Assembly: GCA_009741485.1 (NCBI GenBank)
Contig: CM019228.1
Span: 13,417,046-13,481,045 of the forward strand
Source of the DNA: Malurus cyaneus samueli
Taxonomy: Eukaryota > Chordata > Aves > Passeriformes > Maluridae
Direction of reading: 5' to 3'
Length of the DNA: 64,000 nucleotides
The translations under genes and the position numbers were made by a program. Below, one piece after another: positions 45,935 to 57,790 of this stretch; the stretch's first letter is position 1; each line of letters begins with the position of its first letter. The notes under the pieces were generated by a model, which worked only from the letters and a program-made list of their open reading frames with translations, was not told where the DNA came from and did not search any database.

Positions 45935-46756
45935 TGGGAAGGGACCTTAAATCCCATCCAGTAGCCACCCCTGCCATGGCAGGGACACTTCACTGTCCCA
46001 GGCTGCTCCCAGCCCCAATGTCCAGCCTGCCGGCACTGCCAGGATCCAGGGCAGCCACAGCTGTTCTTGTGTTGTTTTTGCGTGGTGCTGGGTTGTGGGC
46101 GTCCTTGGCTGTGTGGGTGTTTTTGTTTTGGGGTTGTCTGTGTTGGTGGGTAGGTTGGCTGGCTGTGTTTTTGGTGGCGTGTTCTGGGTTTTGTTTGTGC
46201 TGGTCATGGGGTGCTTGGGTTCGTGGCCCAGTCTTGTATGGCCATGTTGTTGTGTGTGTTGTGGTGTTTGGCGTTGTGTTTTTGTTGTGGTTGTTTTTTT
46301 TGTGTGTGGTGTTGTTTGTGTGTTGTGGGTGTTCGTGTGTGGTGTTGGGTTTGGTTGGGTGGGGGTGGTGTGTGCTGGGTGTGTGTGTTTGTCTTTCTTG
46401 TGGGTCTGGGTTGGGTGGGGGTTGTGTGGTGGGTTGTTTTTTGTTGGGGTTGTTTGGTTGGGGGGTGTGTGGGTGGGAAGTGTGTGCCGCTTTTCGCCAA
46501 TTATCCCATCCATCCCTCCCTCTGACTGGGAAAGCCTCCCTGTTAGTCCTGGTCCCTCCATCCCTGTCCCAGTTCCTCTCCGCTACCTGAGAGGGCCCTC
46601 GTTTAGGCCAATAAAAGGGGCTCTGAGCTATCCCTGGATCCTTCTCCTGTGCCAGGTGAAGACCCCCCACTTCTCCCCAGCCTTGGCTCCAGAGCAGAGT
46701 GGTCTCAGCCGTGAGCAGCTCTCGTGGCCTTCCTCTGATCTCCATCCAGCCAGCTC
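45935..46756 (-). mobile_element. CR1 at the hinge of fold-back 2, disrupted
   Basis: Reversed CR1 in two parts: 45,935-46,061 (GGGAAGGGACCTTAAATCCC to GGGCAGCCACAGCT) and 46,496-46,750 (AATTATCCCATCCATCCCTC to TCCATCCAGCCAGCTCC). About 75 expected bases between them are replaced by G/T block 2. Immediately after it the forward copy B starts. Confidence 0.85.
46062..46495 (+). repeat. G/T-rich block 2, nearly free of adenine
   Basis: By hand count only seven A in about 430 bases (46,062-46,490), and few C. There is no consistent unit length, so this is not a simple (GT)n microsatellite. It sits between two CR1 parts that are contiguous in every other copy. Thr/His/Asn/Pro-rich open frames on the - strand are a by-product. 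Confidence 0.9.
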
Positions 46757-49059
46757 CACCCAGAGCATTCCAGGATCCCTAAAATGCCCCTGGAGCACCC
46801 CGGCCCTTGTTCCCCTCAGGAGCAGCTGTTGTGCCACCACCACTGCCACAGGCTCCTGGATTTCCTGGGAAGTGCATCCCTGAGGGATTGTGCAAATGGC
46901 TGTGAGTGTGGGGGTGAGGAGATCCTGCCCTCATCCTCCTCTGCTGCCCATCCCCTCAGCCCAGCAGCTCCTCAGCAGTGCAGCCCTGACTGCCCAGGGT
47001 GGTCTCTGCTAATTTAGATGATTTCCCTCCAACCCCAGCTCCTGAAACTTCATTAGAACTTCTCATTAGGCATTGATGAGCAGCCTGGGGAGTGTCTGCC
47101 ATGGGGTACCAGTGTGGGGCAGCCCTGGCAGCTCCCTGCTCATGCCAGACAAACCTTTATCCTGGGAATGTGTGGGGTGGGCAGCGGGGCAGCACGACTG
47201 TGTGGGGCAGAGTGGGAAATCCCAGCCCTGGCCATGAGTCCCCAGTTCCTCCTCCAAGCAGGGCCGGGATGGAGCCCTGGATTCCCTGGAGGCTGGAGGA
47301 CCCTTTCTCCTGTGTGGATGTGGCTGTGCGTTTTCCCTGATCCTGCAGGTGATGATCCCCCCCAGGTGATTTCCCAGCATGTCCAGGTGATGGATGGAGC
47401 TGCCCTCAGCAGAATCCACACAGATTCTCCATGTGCAGCATTCCAGCTTTCCTTAGTATCAAAGGGCCTCTTTGCTTCTGGTTTAATTTGGCTTTTTCCA
47501 GGAGCCTCCCCAGTTTCTGAGAGAAAGGCAGACAGGTGCAGCCAAGGAAAATGCTGATGCTTCCCTGCTGAAGTGGAAGGTTTTCCATGGAAGCTGTGCC
47601 AAAGGCAAGGATTTGGCCAGCTGGGAGCCCCTCACCCTGCACAGCCTGGTCCAGCCTCAGGCTCTGCATGCAGGGGGCTCCCAAAAATTCCTGACTGGAG
47701 AATTTACTGCTGCCTGAGTGAAAAGCAAACAGCAGCTGCCAATTTCTCCAGCTCTTAAAAGCACTGGAGAGAGAGATTCCTTTCCAGGATAACGAGCCGT
47801 GGAATATTTGTCATGGAGCTGAGCAGATGTGACACCACTGGCGCTCAAGGCTGCTCTGGGGCTGGGCAGTGTGCCCTGCTTGTCCATGGGATCCTGCAGT
47901 CAGGACTTCCCAGGAATTCTCTCACCTCAGGAGCTCCTGCCAGAGCCTGGCTGCTCCCAGGAGTAGGGGCACTAGGGGTAGTAGTGCTGTGTAGTGCTGC
48001 CCCATGGATGCAGGGACAAGGCAATGGGAATGTCACAGCTGGGACGTCTCAGCCCCTCTGTGGTGGGCACTCCCAAACCCTCAGCCTCGGATTGTTTGGG
48101 CTCCCAGAGCTGCCTTGGGGCTCGGCTTCCAACTTGTTTGGAAAGTTCATCCTCTGATCTGAGGGGGTGGCCATGGCTTTTGGGAAGCTGCCTTTGGAAA
48201 AGCCACTTCCAGGGAGGCAGCGGCCAGGTGGAGAGACCTGGAACAGCTGCGGGCATGGAGCCAAGGAGAGACCATGGCCAAAAATATTCCAAAAAAAATG
48301 GAACTGGCCTGCTTTGCCTCCAAGCAGCACAGCCATATCCACACAGGAGAAAGGGCCAGGAAGGGTCCTCCAGCCTCCAGGGAATCCAGGGCTGCATCCT
48401 GGACCTGCTTGGAGGAGGAACTGGGGACTCATGGCCAGGCCCAAGGGTTTCCTTGGCTATGAAGGGCAGTCCTGGCTGATCCAAAGCCAGGTGTCTGTAC
48501 TGGAGCCATCTCCAGCAGGGAACTGGTGCTCAGCCCTGTACTCAGGTGGGAAGGATTGGTAATTATTTCCCCATCTACTTTCCTTTGCCTTTATCAGCCT
48601 TTATCCCATGCAATAAATCCCCAGCCCATGGATGTTGTTGATTCCTGCTCCCTTTCCTCCCAGCAGCCTCGGATTTGCCTGCTCACTGCCATGCAGATGC
48701 TGCATCCTTTCAGTTTGTTCCTTTTCAGGCAGTTTGGGAACGTTACACATCCCAAATCCCAGCACAGGCCTTTGGGGAGTGCTCCTAGCAGCTGGTTTCA
48801 TTTATTGCTGCTCTTTATTCCTCTTCCCTCACCTGTGGTGTGCTCCCACCAAAGCCAAGGCTTCCAAGGAGCTCCTAGTGAGGGAACACGTGGGATTTTG
48901 GGAACTCCAGGATCACCCTTCTCTCCGTGTTTGCCACGGAGGGCTCAAATTTCCGAGGTGTGTTGGTTTGAGATAACTTTGTGGGTGGGCAAACATTCCC
49001 ACATTCCCAAAAGCCCCCCATTCCCCCACTCAGGTCCTGGAAACAAAATTTTCCACAGA

Positions 49060-49225
49060 GGGGAAAAGAAAAGGAAAAGAAAAGGAAAGGAAAGAAAGGA
49101 AAGAGAAGGAAAAGGAAAGGAAAGGAAAGGAAGAGAAAGAAAGGAAAAGAAAGGAAAGGAAAGGAAAGGAAAGGAAAGGAAGAGAAAGGAAAGAAAGGAA
49201 AGAGAAAGAAAGGAAAGGAGAAAAA
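49060..49225 (+). repeat. Purine tract (GGAAA)n, copy B
   Basis: A/G-only GGAAAGGAAA pattern with GAGAAA interruptions. Confidence 0.9.
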
Positions 49226-49599
49226 GAGAAATAACTGTCAACAAACAGAATAATACGTCCACAAGGCAAGAATAGAGAAAAAATATTGATTAAAAAAACC
49301 TTTGAAACAGCTGTTGGATCTTAAAGTCTTTTTTTCCTCTTGGGTGTGGCCGCCCCCTTCCGGGGCTCCCAGAGGGCTGGACAGGTGGTTCTGGTGGTTC
49401 ACCAGAGGATTTTCTCACCTAAAGCCTCACAGGAATCTTCTGATTCTCTGTCTCAGGTTCCATGGAAGGTGTAACCAATCAGTCTGTATTCTTCACCATC
49501 TCCATGAGCTGTTAAACCAGGTGGGGCAGAGCTCTTTACCCTCAACATGACCCAGCCCTGATAACACCCTTGGGGGCATCTCTGCTCATGGACCATCCA

Positions 49600-49960
49600 G
49601 GCTCTGGGAATGACCATGGATTCCATCATCCATTGGGAGATGCCCCGCCAGAGAGGAGGAACTGGACACTGGGAATGACCCATGGAATTCCATCATCCCA
49701 TTGGAGATGCCCCATCCAGGAGGAGGAACTGGACTGAATGACCCAGGCCTCACCATGATCACGGAGACCACTGGTCCATGGACCATCCGTGGCGAGGAAC
49801 TGGACACTGGTGACCCATGGAAACATGGAGATGCTGAAGAGGACTGGACACGAATCTGGATCCTCACATGGTCACCGGAGAACTGGAAACCGACAACATG
49901 ATGCAGCAGAGCATGAATGACCAGGAATTCCATCATCCCATTGGAGATGCCCCAGAGGAG
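49600..49960 (+). repeat. Minisatellite of 55-67 bp units, copy B
   Basis: About five recognisable units, fewer than in copies A and C. The middle (49,740-49,915) is strongly altered, with only GGAACTGGACACTGG and GGAGATGC scraps of the unit. Confidence 0.85.
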
Positions 49961-51494
49961 GAACGGACATCCCTATCAAAAATGAGGCTCTGGACACGAA
50001 CTTCCCACTGATTCCAGAGGAGAGGAGCTCAGAACACCCTGGACTCCAGAGATGGACTGGACCTGTCAGGATCAGCGCTTGGACGAGCACATCCATCACC
50101 CAACGGGCTGCAGCCACCACCCTGCCCACAGGCTGTCAGGGTGGATTCTGACTTTGTCAGTTTGAGCTGTTGTTTCTGTGTTGTTGTCTTTTGATTTTTT
50201 CCTATTCAATTGTAGTTCTGACTTAGAATCTCTCACGATGTATTTGTGTGAGGGTGATTCCCCCCGGGTTTACTTTCAACCTAGCACAAATCCCAGCCAG
50301 CTCACACTGCACCCCCAGTGTGTCCAAGGCGTTATTCCCAGGAATTTCCCTGGGAACACCCAGCACAGCTCCCATGTCCCAATGTGCCATCCCAAAACCA
50401 TGCCAGTCCAGCGCTGACAAGGTGCCAGCGATTATTTCATGCACAGCACACAGGGATTCATGGCAAAAACGGCTCCTTCAGGCCTCTCCCATGAATATGC
50501 AGCTCATTGAAGAAGGATCAATATTTGAGAGAGACTGTCACACTCATTATAACCCCAAATCCCAATAAATATGGGAAGTCCAGGTGCCAGGCGAGACTTT
50601 GATCGGGCTCAGAAGAGAAAAAAATCAGGGAAAAAAAAACCAAAAACCAGCAAGGAGGGAATAAAACTCAAGAATTACTTAATGACCTCTTCAGGGACTG
50701 CAAATATTTCCAAACAAATTCACCAGCAATTCCTGGGATGTGCAGGAGAGGGATCTGGGGGATGGGAACAGGGTGTCATTGCAATGTGGAGAGACAGGAG
50801 AGGATTTCCTGCCCAAACTCTTGCTGGATGGAAAGTTGGATTCTCAACTAAACCAAATTGATTTCAGAAAGTCCCTGATTCCTGTAGGGATACAAAATCA
50901 TATTTTCAAGTGAAATTTTGAGGCATAAAAAAAGGGAGAGTTCTGATGAAAAGTCAGCTCCGAGAAATGAGCTCCTGTCTGCAGCAATTTCCCTCCTGAT
51001 CCAATATTGTTACAGCTGCTTAATATTTCCCCAGTTAAGCCCTATTTTGATGGAGAATTGAATATTTTTTCCTAAACTACTCCTTTTTTTTTTTTCCCCA
51101 TTTTTTCTGTGCAGGCTGTTGAACTTCTCACAAAACCACTTCAGATAAACCCCCAGCTTTAATTTTTTAATGAATAATAGAAAATGCTCAGGGAAATATT
51201 AAAATCACTTTCCACAGACATTGTCATTCCAACAAAGCCCAGCCCGGGAAGCAAAATTTCCCTTCATGCCAATGCCTCTTCAGGCTCTGGTTTTTTTTTT
51301 GATATCTTTCTCCCCAAAACTCCCAAAATCCTGGGATCAGGCAATTCCTGATGGACACACATGCACAGTGTTGGGTGTCCCAGGGTTTTTCCTTGGGAAT
51401 GTGGAAGGAAAGATGGTGCAGGGAAGATGGAGCCACATGAACAGTGCCTGGAAAGGGATGTGAGAGGTCTAACTGTGGGTTTGGAGATGCTCCA

Positions 51495-51605
51495 CTTGGA
51501 TCTCGTCCCAGGAAAGGTGGGATGAGGCCCTGGATAACCCCGGCCGTGGCAGAGGTGATGTTCCAGAACCCTTCCAACCCAAACCACCCCAGGATTCTGG
51601 GATCC
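51495..51605 (+). mobile_element. CR1 3' tail fragment, copy B
   Basis: GGTGATGTTCCAGAACCCTT, CCAACCCAAACCACCCCAGG and ATTCTGGGATCC: sense CR1 terminus, cleaner than in copy A. Confidence 0.65.
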
Positions 51606-52944
51606 AGCATCACCCCAGCACCACAGGAGCTCCATCCCTGGGAAAGCAGTTTAATGCACAAGTCAGTGAGCAAAGGAGGGAGAAAATGCAGCATTTCAGG
51701 GCAGTTGAACTCAAAATAAACTGGGTTTAGGAGATACCAGACAATGATTTGGGTTATTGCCTCTCCTGTCCTGCCTGCTCTTTGACCTGCCAGTGTTGTT
51801 AAACACTCAGTGCAGGGCAGCCAAGAGGGTTTGAAAGATTTATGGGATGTGCTTTTTCAGGATTTATGGGAAAAGGGTGGGAAGTCACCAGGAGGGGAAA
51901 CTCATGAAGGAAAAACTCATGGAAGGAAAAGCGGAGACTGCAGTGAAACAGGAGATTCAGGGCAGAGGTGGCACCTCAGGAGGGCAACAGGGAAGGACAA
52001 GGACAAGGACAAGGACAGGAGAGGAGAGGAGAGGAAGCAGTTGAAGCAGGAGCAGGGAGAAGGAGAGCAGGGGACACTCCAGGGTCCTAGGACTGAGCTT
52101 TTCTGTGCAGAAATGATGGCAAAATCCAGCAGGGACACATCCTGCAAAGGCAGGGAAAGGCAGGGAGGGATAACGAGGGAGCCTGGCAGCAGAATCGGTT
52201 AATGAGCCAGTCAGCTGCTGCTGAATGAGATTTGAATTTCACACCAGGGCTGGAAACCCCAAAATAAACCTTTCCCCTCCCCAGCACGTCAGAAATTCTG
52301 CCTTTTAAGGCAGCATTGCTTCTGGGTGTTGGAGGGGCAGACAGGGGACAGAAAATAAACTCCAGAGCCCCTCCTCTGGTGTCTCTGCAGCCCTTTATCC
52401 TGCTCTAATCCTCGGATCCTGGAGCAGTTGGGAAGGGCTGTTTTTACCCAGAAGGGAGGGGAATTCCCCTGGGATGGAGAGCAACAGAATTCTGATTTCT
52501 GATTCAGTGCCTGCAGCTTGATAATGGGAGAAAAAGGAACCTGGCAAGGTGTGCCCTCCTGGGAATGGTCCTGGAAAATAGAGCTGGGGGGGCAGGGCAG
52601 GCTGGGGGGGAACTCTGATTCCATGGATGGTTTGGGGAGGCTGGATTTCAGTGGAAGGCAGCTCCAGGCAGGGCAGAGGGAGGTTTGTGCTGGGATTTAA
52701 TGAGGCAGAGAATCTGTGTTGTTCTCAGCATCAAAGGGGCTTCCATTTCCAGGGGACTGCAAAGATTTCATTCGCAAACGAGCATGGAAGGGACTGAAAA
52801 TCCTCAGCACTTCCTAACTCCAAGAAGCTCTGCCAGCCTCAGGGAAAAGCCTGCCCAGAGCCCAAGCACCTGACATGGCACTGGTACCTCAGTGACATCA
52901 GAGGCCAGGGCTTGTGCTCTGGATCTCCTACTGATGCCAGTCCA

Positions 52945-53150
52945 TGGAATCATGGAATGGTTTGGGTGGGAAGGGACCTTAAAGTCACCCAATGCCACCC
53001 CAGCCATGGGCAGGGACACCTCCCACTGTCCCAGGCTGCTCCCAGCCCCAATGTCCAGCCTGGCCTTGGACATTTCCAGGGATCCAGGGGCAGCCACAGC
53101 TTCTCTGGGCACCCTGTGCCAGGGCCTCCCCACCCTCCCAGGGGGGAATC
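52945..53150 (-). mobile_element. CR1 retrotransposon 3' end, copy B
   Basis: CATGGAATGGTTTGGGTGGG, GGGCAGGGACACCTCCCACT, GGCAGCCACAGCTTCTCTGG and CCAGGGCCTCCCCACCCTCC. Reversed, 5'-truncated. Confidence 0.9.
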
Positions 53151-54186
53151 TTTGAGACCTTCTCCCAGAAATTCTTCCCAGGACTGGGTCCCCCTGAAGA
53201 GGTGCTCTCCACTCAAGCTTCTCTTCCTTTCAGAAGAAGCATCAGCTCCAATCTTCCTCCCTCTCACCTGGACTTATGTCTCTTGCCACAGCAATTTGGG
53301 AAAATCCCTGTGGACAAATTTTCCTGAAGCTTCTGATTGCCAAAGTCTCCTTGACTGCTCATCCATCATTTCTGTGTGGATACAGAGCCAAAGACCTTCC
53401 CCTCACATGGAACCTCCTCGGTAGCTCTGAGGCAGCTCCACAGCTCCTGAGCCACCCCCTGGTGCCGTGTCCCAGCCTCTGAACCAGTTCCCTTTCTTCC
53501 TCCAGAGCCATTTCCCCACAACCAACTTGTCCAAACCTAGAATCCTTTGGGCCATTTAGGAAAAGCTAGAACTAAACCAGGAATTGGGACCCATGATCAG
53601 TTTTTGGCTTTTTAAAGCTTTTTTTGGGGGGGAAAGCTGCGCTGATGATTCTATGCCATGTGTAAATAACAAGTTTTACCATGTCTAAAACACTGGAATT
53701 TTATGGGATTGTGGAAAACCTCCTTAAAGAGCTGAGAGAGTGAACTCCTTCTGCTGTAGATTATTCCTGGAAAGTTTATTTCCATGGCAGAGGAACTAAA
53801 TCACTCATTTATTCTGCCTCACAGAAATGAGCATGTGAGTGGTCCCAGTCACCCCGTGCTTCATCCCACCTTGCTATGCCTACTCTGGGAAGTCCCATGG
53901 TTTGGATTTCCCATCCTTTTCCATAGAGAAGGATCACAGGGTTTCTTCCGTGCCTCCCCCACCCTCCTCTGCTCTCCCTGTCACGTGAGGAAAATCCAAC
54001 GCCTCTCAGCAGGGTTTTTTCCAGTGTGTTTGTAAAGCTGCACCAGGACTGGTCCCAATCCTGCTCCTGCCTGGATTCATCCTCCTGGGGATTTCTGAGT
54101 CCCTCTGCAATCCCTCCCAAAATCCCCATGGATTTATATCTGCACCCTCCCTCAAGGGTGTGCTTTACCCTGCCAGGTCCTGGGTG

Positions 54187-54760
54187 TGGATGGATGGATG
54201 GATGGATGGATGGATGGATGGATGGATGGATGGATGGATGGATGGATGGATGGACAGGGATGGATGGATGGATGGATGGATGGATGGATGGATGGATGGA
54301 TGGATGGATGGATGGATGGATGGATGGATGGATGATGGATGGATGGAGGATGGATGGATGGAGATGGATGGAGGATGATGGATGGATGGATGGATGGATG
54401 GGTGGATGGATGGATGGATGAGGATGGAGGATGGAGGATGGGATGGATGGATGAGGATGGATGGATGGGGATGGGATGGATGGATGGGTGGATGGGTGGA
54501 GGGATGGATAGGGATGGATGGACAGGGATGGATGATGGATGGTATGGATGGATGGATGGATGGATGGATGGAATGGATGGAGGATGGGGATGGAGGGATG
54601 GATGGATGATGGATGGATGGGATGGATGGAGGGTGGATGGGATGGATGGATGGATGGATGGGATGGGTGGGATGGTGGAGGGATGGATGATGGACAGGAT
54701 GGATGGATGGATGGTGGTGGATGGATGGATGGATGGTGGATGGATGGATGGATGGATGGA
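54187..54760 (+). repeat. (GGAT)n microsatellite, about 570 bp
   Basis: Pure GGAT tetramers for about 150 bases at the left, then increasingly interrupted by GGGAT, GGAGGAT and GACAGGGAT variants. Trp-Met-Asp-Gly frames on one strand and Ile-His-Pro-Ser on the other stay open simply because 4-mer arrays lack stops. Confidence 0.98.
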
Positions 54761-55619
54761 CAGTGCTAAGCTGTCAAAGATCCCTGTCTGTGCTCCTAAC
54801 TCCACACTGCAGCTCCACCACCACCATCCCTGTTTCCCAAGGATCCTGACTTGGTTCCCAGCACCATCAGCTCCTTCAGCAGCTCCAGAGGGATCATTTC
54901 CCGAGGATGAAGAGCTGAACTTGTGCTGAGTGCTAGAAGGAATCCAGCAGCTTCCCGGGGTTTTCCTCTGGACTGGCAGCCTGGGAAGCACAGAGCAGGG
55001 CCTCTCTGTGGTAGGAACACCCTGTCCTGCCCCTGGTGCAGTATCCATCCTGGAGATTCCCACAGTTCAGCACAAACCTTTCCTCTCCCACATCAGCTGT
55101 TCACTGCTGGCCAATCCATCCCCCCCTTCCCGATGATTTATCCCCCAGCATCCCAGCAGAGGAAGTTTCCATATGGCACAGCCTGTGGAGGAGGCATTTT
55201 TCAGGATATTTAGAAGCACTTCCATTTGTATAATATTCCAATGATTTCTAAGTGCTGAAAACAGTTCAAGGTAGAAAAACAAAAGCATTGCTCATACATT
55301 CCAGGTCTTTTCCTTTGCCTCTGGATACAGGGATTCTGGTCAAGGGGCATCCTGGATCACCAGGGAGAGCAGGGAGTGGCTTTGGAGTCAAACCTGGTGG
55401 GAAAAGGGAAGCTTTAGAGAGGGAATTGTGCATCTGCAACATGTGCAGAGCAAGGGATGGTGTCAGGTAACTGCTCCCAGTCAGAAGGGTCAGTCGGATC
55501 TGGGAATTCAGCCCCATTCCTTCCCCTTCTTTTCTGACTTGATGTCCCAAGGGTTTCATCTCCCAGTGCCTCCCTGTCTGCCCAGACAGCCTCATCCCGT
55601 TATTTCCCTGGTCTGGGGG

Positions 55620-56022
55620 ACATGGGACACATGGGAACAGGCCAGGAACATGGGAACAGGGACACAGGACCACATGGGAACAGGGAACAGGAACTGAGAA
55701 CAGGATATGGGACACGTGGAAACAGGGACACCTGGGAACAGGGACCAGGACACCTGGGAACAGGTACAAGGACACCTGGGAACAGGGACACAGGACACCT
55801 GGGAACAGGTACAAAGGACACCTGGGAACAGGGACACAGGACACCTGGGAACAGGGACAAAGGACACCTGGGAACAGGGACACAGGACACCTGGGAACAG
55901 GGACAAAGGACACCTGGGAACAGGGACACAGGACACTGGGAACAGGGACACCTGGGAACAGGGACACAGGACACATGGGAACAGGGACAAAGGACACCTG
56001 GGAACAGGGACACAGGACACCT
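55620..56022 (+). repeat. 23-bp minisatellite, ACACCTGGGAACAGGGACA
   Basis: About 16 units, with GGACACCTGGGAACAGGGAC alternating between CAAA and CACA before the next AGGACAC. A higher-order dimer (CAAA unit plus CACA unit, 46 bases) is visible from about 55,780 to 55,930. Confidence 0.95.
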
Positions 56023-57101
56023 CCCACCACACAGCTCCTGCCCAGGTGGGCAGCACCCCTGTTCCCGGGCAGAGGATTCCCTTGGTCCCACCAGGGCAAT
56101 CAGCATTTTGGACACAGGATTCCACCAGGACTGGAGGCACTGGAGGAGATCCCAGCCTTGCTCTCCGAGCTGATCCCTGCAGCAGCCTCTATTCCATGCT
56201 CCAGCCTGTTTTCCCTCCTAAGTTCATCCCAGGATGGCTCCTCGCTGTGTTCCATCATTTTTCTCTTTGTTTACCTTGAACAAATATTTGAAGATTCCAT
56301 AGCTCAGATCCTTGGGAGGGGTTATGCAAAAATCCGTGTGGATTTTTGGAATCGTCCACCTCCCAGACAGGATCTGGGGCCCTGCTCCCAAAATCCTCTA
56401 CCTGGGCTTTACCTGCGCTCTGCCTGCACACCTGGGTGCCTCTGCTTTCCCAGGAAGGCTCTGGGAAACTTGGGAAGAACTTATCCCTGGATTTTGCTGA
56501 GATGGCATAAATAGGGAGGTGAGAAAAAGCCCTGCAAATCCTTTTTATCCCATTGGCTTTCATAGAGATGCAGGGTTTGTTTGCTGTTTAATTTTTCATA
56601 TTAAATATATAAATAAATATGGGATTGGAGAGGGATTTTTTTCCCCCATCTCTATCCATCTCCTCCCATGCCTGGATTTGAGGCATTGTGTCACTGGTGG
56701 AAAAGGCTGAGTGGCAATTTAGCATGACTGGGTATCCAGTTCTCAACAGGGGCTGGGAATTGGAGCAAAAGAAGTGGGAGGAGGGGAGAGGCTGTGATTC
56801 ATTATTGAGGGAATGGGGAGCACCTCCCAATCTCCTCTCAGCATCACCTCTGCTCTCCCGGAGCATAAATAACCGGCTCATCCCTAATGACTCCCTCTCG
56901 TTAAGGAAAGCCTCATTTGGGAGCTTTTCAGCCATTCAGAATTCCCACTGCATCCTGCTGAGCGTGAGGCAGGGGGGTTTGGATCCCCCTGATCCATGGG
57001 GATGGTGCTGAGTGAGAGAATCCGTGTCCAGCACCTCCGGAGGGTCCCAGAGCTGCCCTCCCCCTTGTCGGGGGAACACAGGGGTGCTCTGCTCAGCTGA
57101 G

Positions 57102-57790
57102 CTCCTGGAAGCTCCTGGAGGCTCCTTCTGCACCTGGCTGAGGGAAAAGGGGATGCTGATCCTGTGTGAAACTCCTGGAAGCTTCTGGAAACTTCCTTCT
57201 CCAGCTGGCTGAGGGAAAAGGGAATGCTGACCCTGTGTAAAACTCCTGGAAGCTTCTGGAAGCCTCTTTCCCCACTGGGCTAAGGCAAAGGGGAATGCTG
57301 ACCCTGTGTGAAGATCCCAGAAGCTCCTCGAAGCTTCCGGAAGCCTCGTTCCCCACTGGGCCAAGGGAAAAGGGGATGCTGACCCTGTGTGAATCTCCTG
57401 GAAGCTTCTGGAAGCCTCCATCCCCACCTGGCTGAGCGAAAAGGGGATGTGACACTGTGTGGAAGCTCTTGGAAGTTTCTGGAAGCCTCTTTCCCCACTG
57501 GGCTAAGGGAAAAAAAAAATGCTAACCCTGTGTGAAGATACTGGAGCTTCTGGAAGCTTCTGGAAGCCTCCTTCCTCACCTGGCTGAGGGGAAAGAGAAT
57601 GCTGACCTTGTGTAAAGTTTCTGGAAGTTCCTGGAAGCTCCTGGAAGCCTCCTTCCCCATCTGGCTGAGGAAAAAGGGGCTGCTGAAGCTTCTGGAACCT
57701 GTGTGATCTGGAACTCGTGGAATCCGGTGCAATCCTCCTCCTTCCCCCCCTGGCTGAGGGAAAAGGGGCTGCTGACCTTGTCTGTCCCAG
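57102..57790 (+). repeat. 71/81-bp minisatellite with 10-bp sub-repeats
   Basis: The block CTGGCTGAGGGAAAAGGG recurs at about 57,138, 57,209, 57,280, 57,361, 57,432, 57,503, 57,584, 57,665 and 57,754, giving periods 71, 71, 81, 71, 71, 81, 81 and 89. The longer units carry one extra decamer of the (C/T)TCTGGAAGC kind, which is itself repeated two to four times in each unit. Confidence 0.95.

Larger units (their letters stand above)
46757..53510 (+). repeat. Recurring locus, copy B
   Basis: The best-quality long copy, colinear with copy A (26,826-33,596). It starts directly after the CR1 3' end at CAGAGCATTCCAGGATCCC. Contents in order: single-copy-like DNA to 49.0 kb, a purine tract, a minisatellite, a CR1 tail at 51.5 kb and a reversed CR1 at 52.95 kb. 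Unlike copy A it continues without a gap into 53.5-59.4 kb. No coding gene recognised. Confidence 0.9.

Noticed and set aside
45947..46745. Thr/His/Asn/Pro-rich minus-strand frames of 204-251 codons
   Set aside because: They arise from the adenine-poor G/T block, which is probably a base-calling artefact.
26826..53510. Frames conserved between copies A and B taken as evidence of selection
   Set aside because: The copies are probably the same locus or a very recent duplicate, so shared frames carry no information on coding constraint.
54152..55063. 303-codon minus-strand Ile-His-Pro-Ser frame and plus-strand Trp-Met-Asp-Gly frames
   Set aside because: Direct translation of the GGAT tetranucleotide array.
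55266..56140. 277- and 182-codon minus-strand frames with Cys-Pro-Val-Pro repeats
   Set aside because: Translation of the 23-bp minisatellite; the period leaves several frames open at once.
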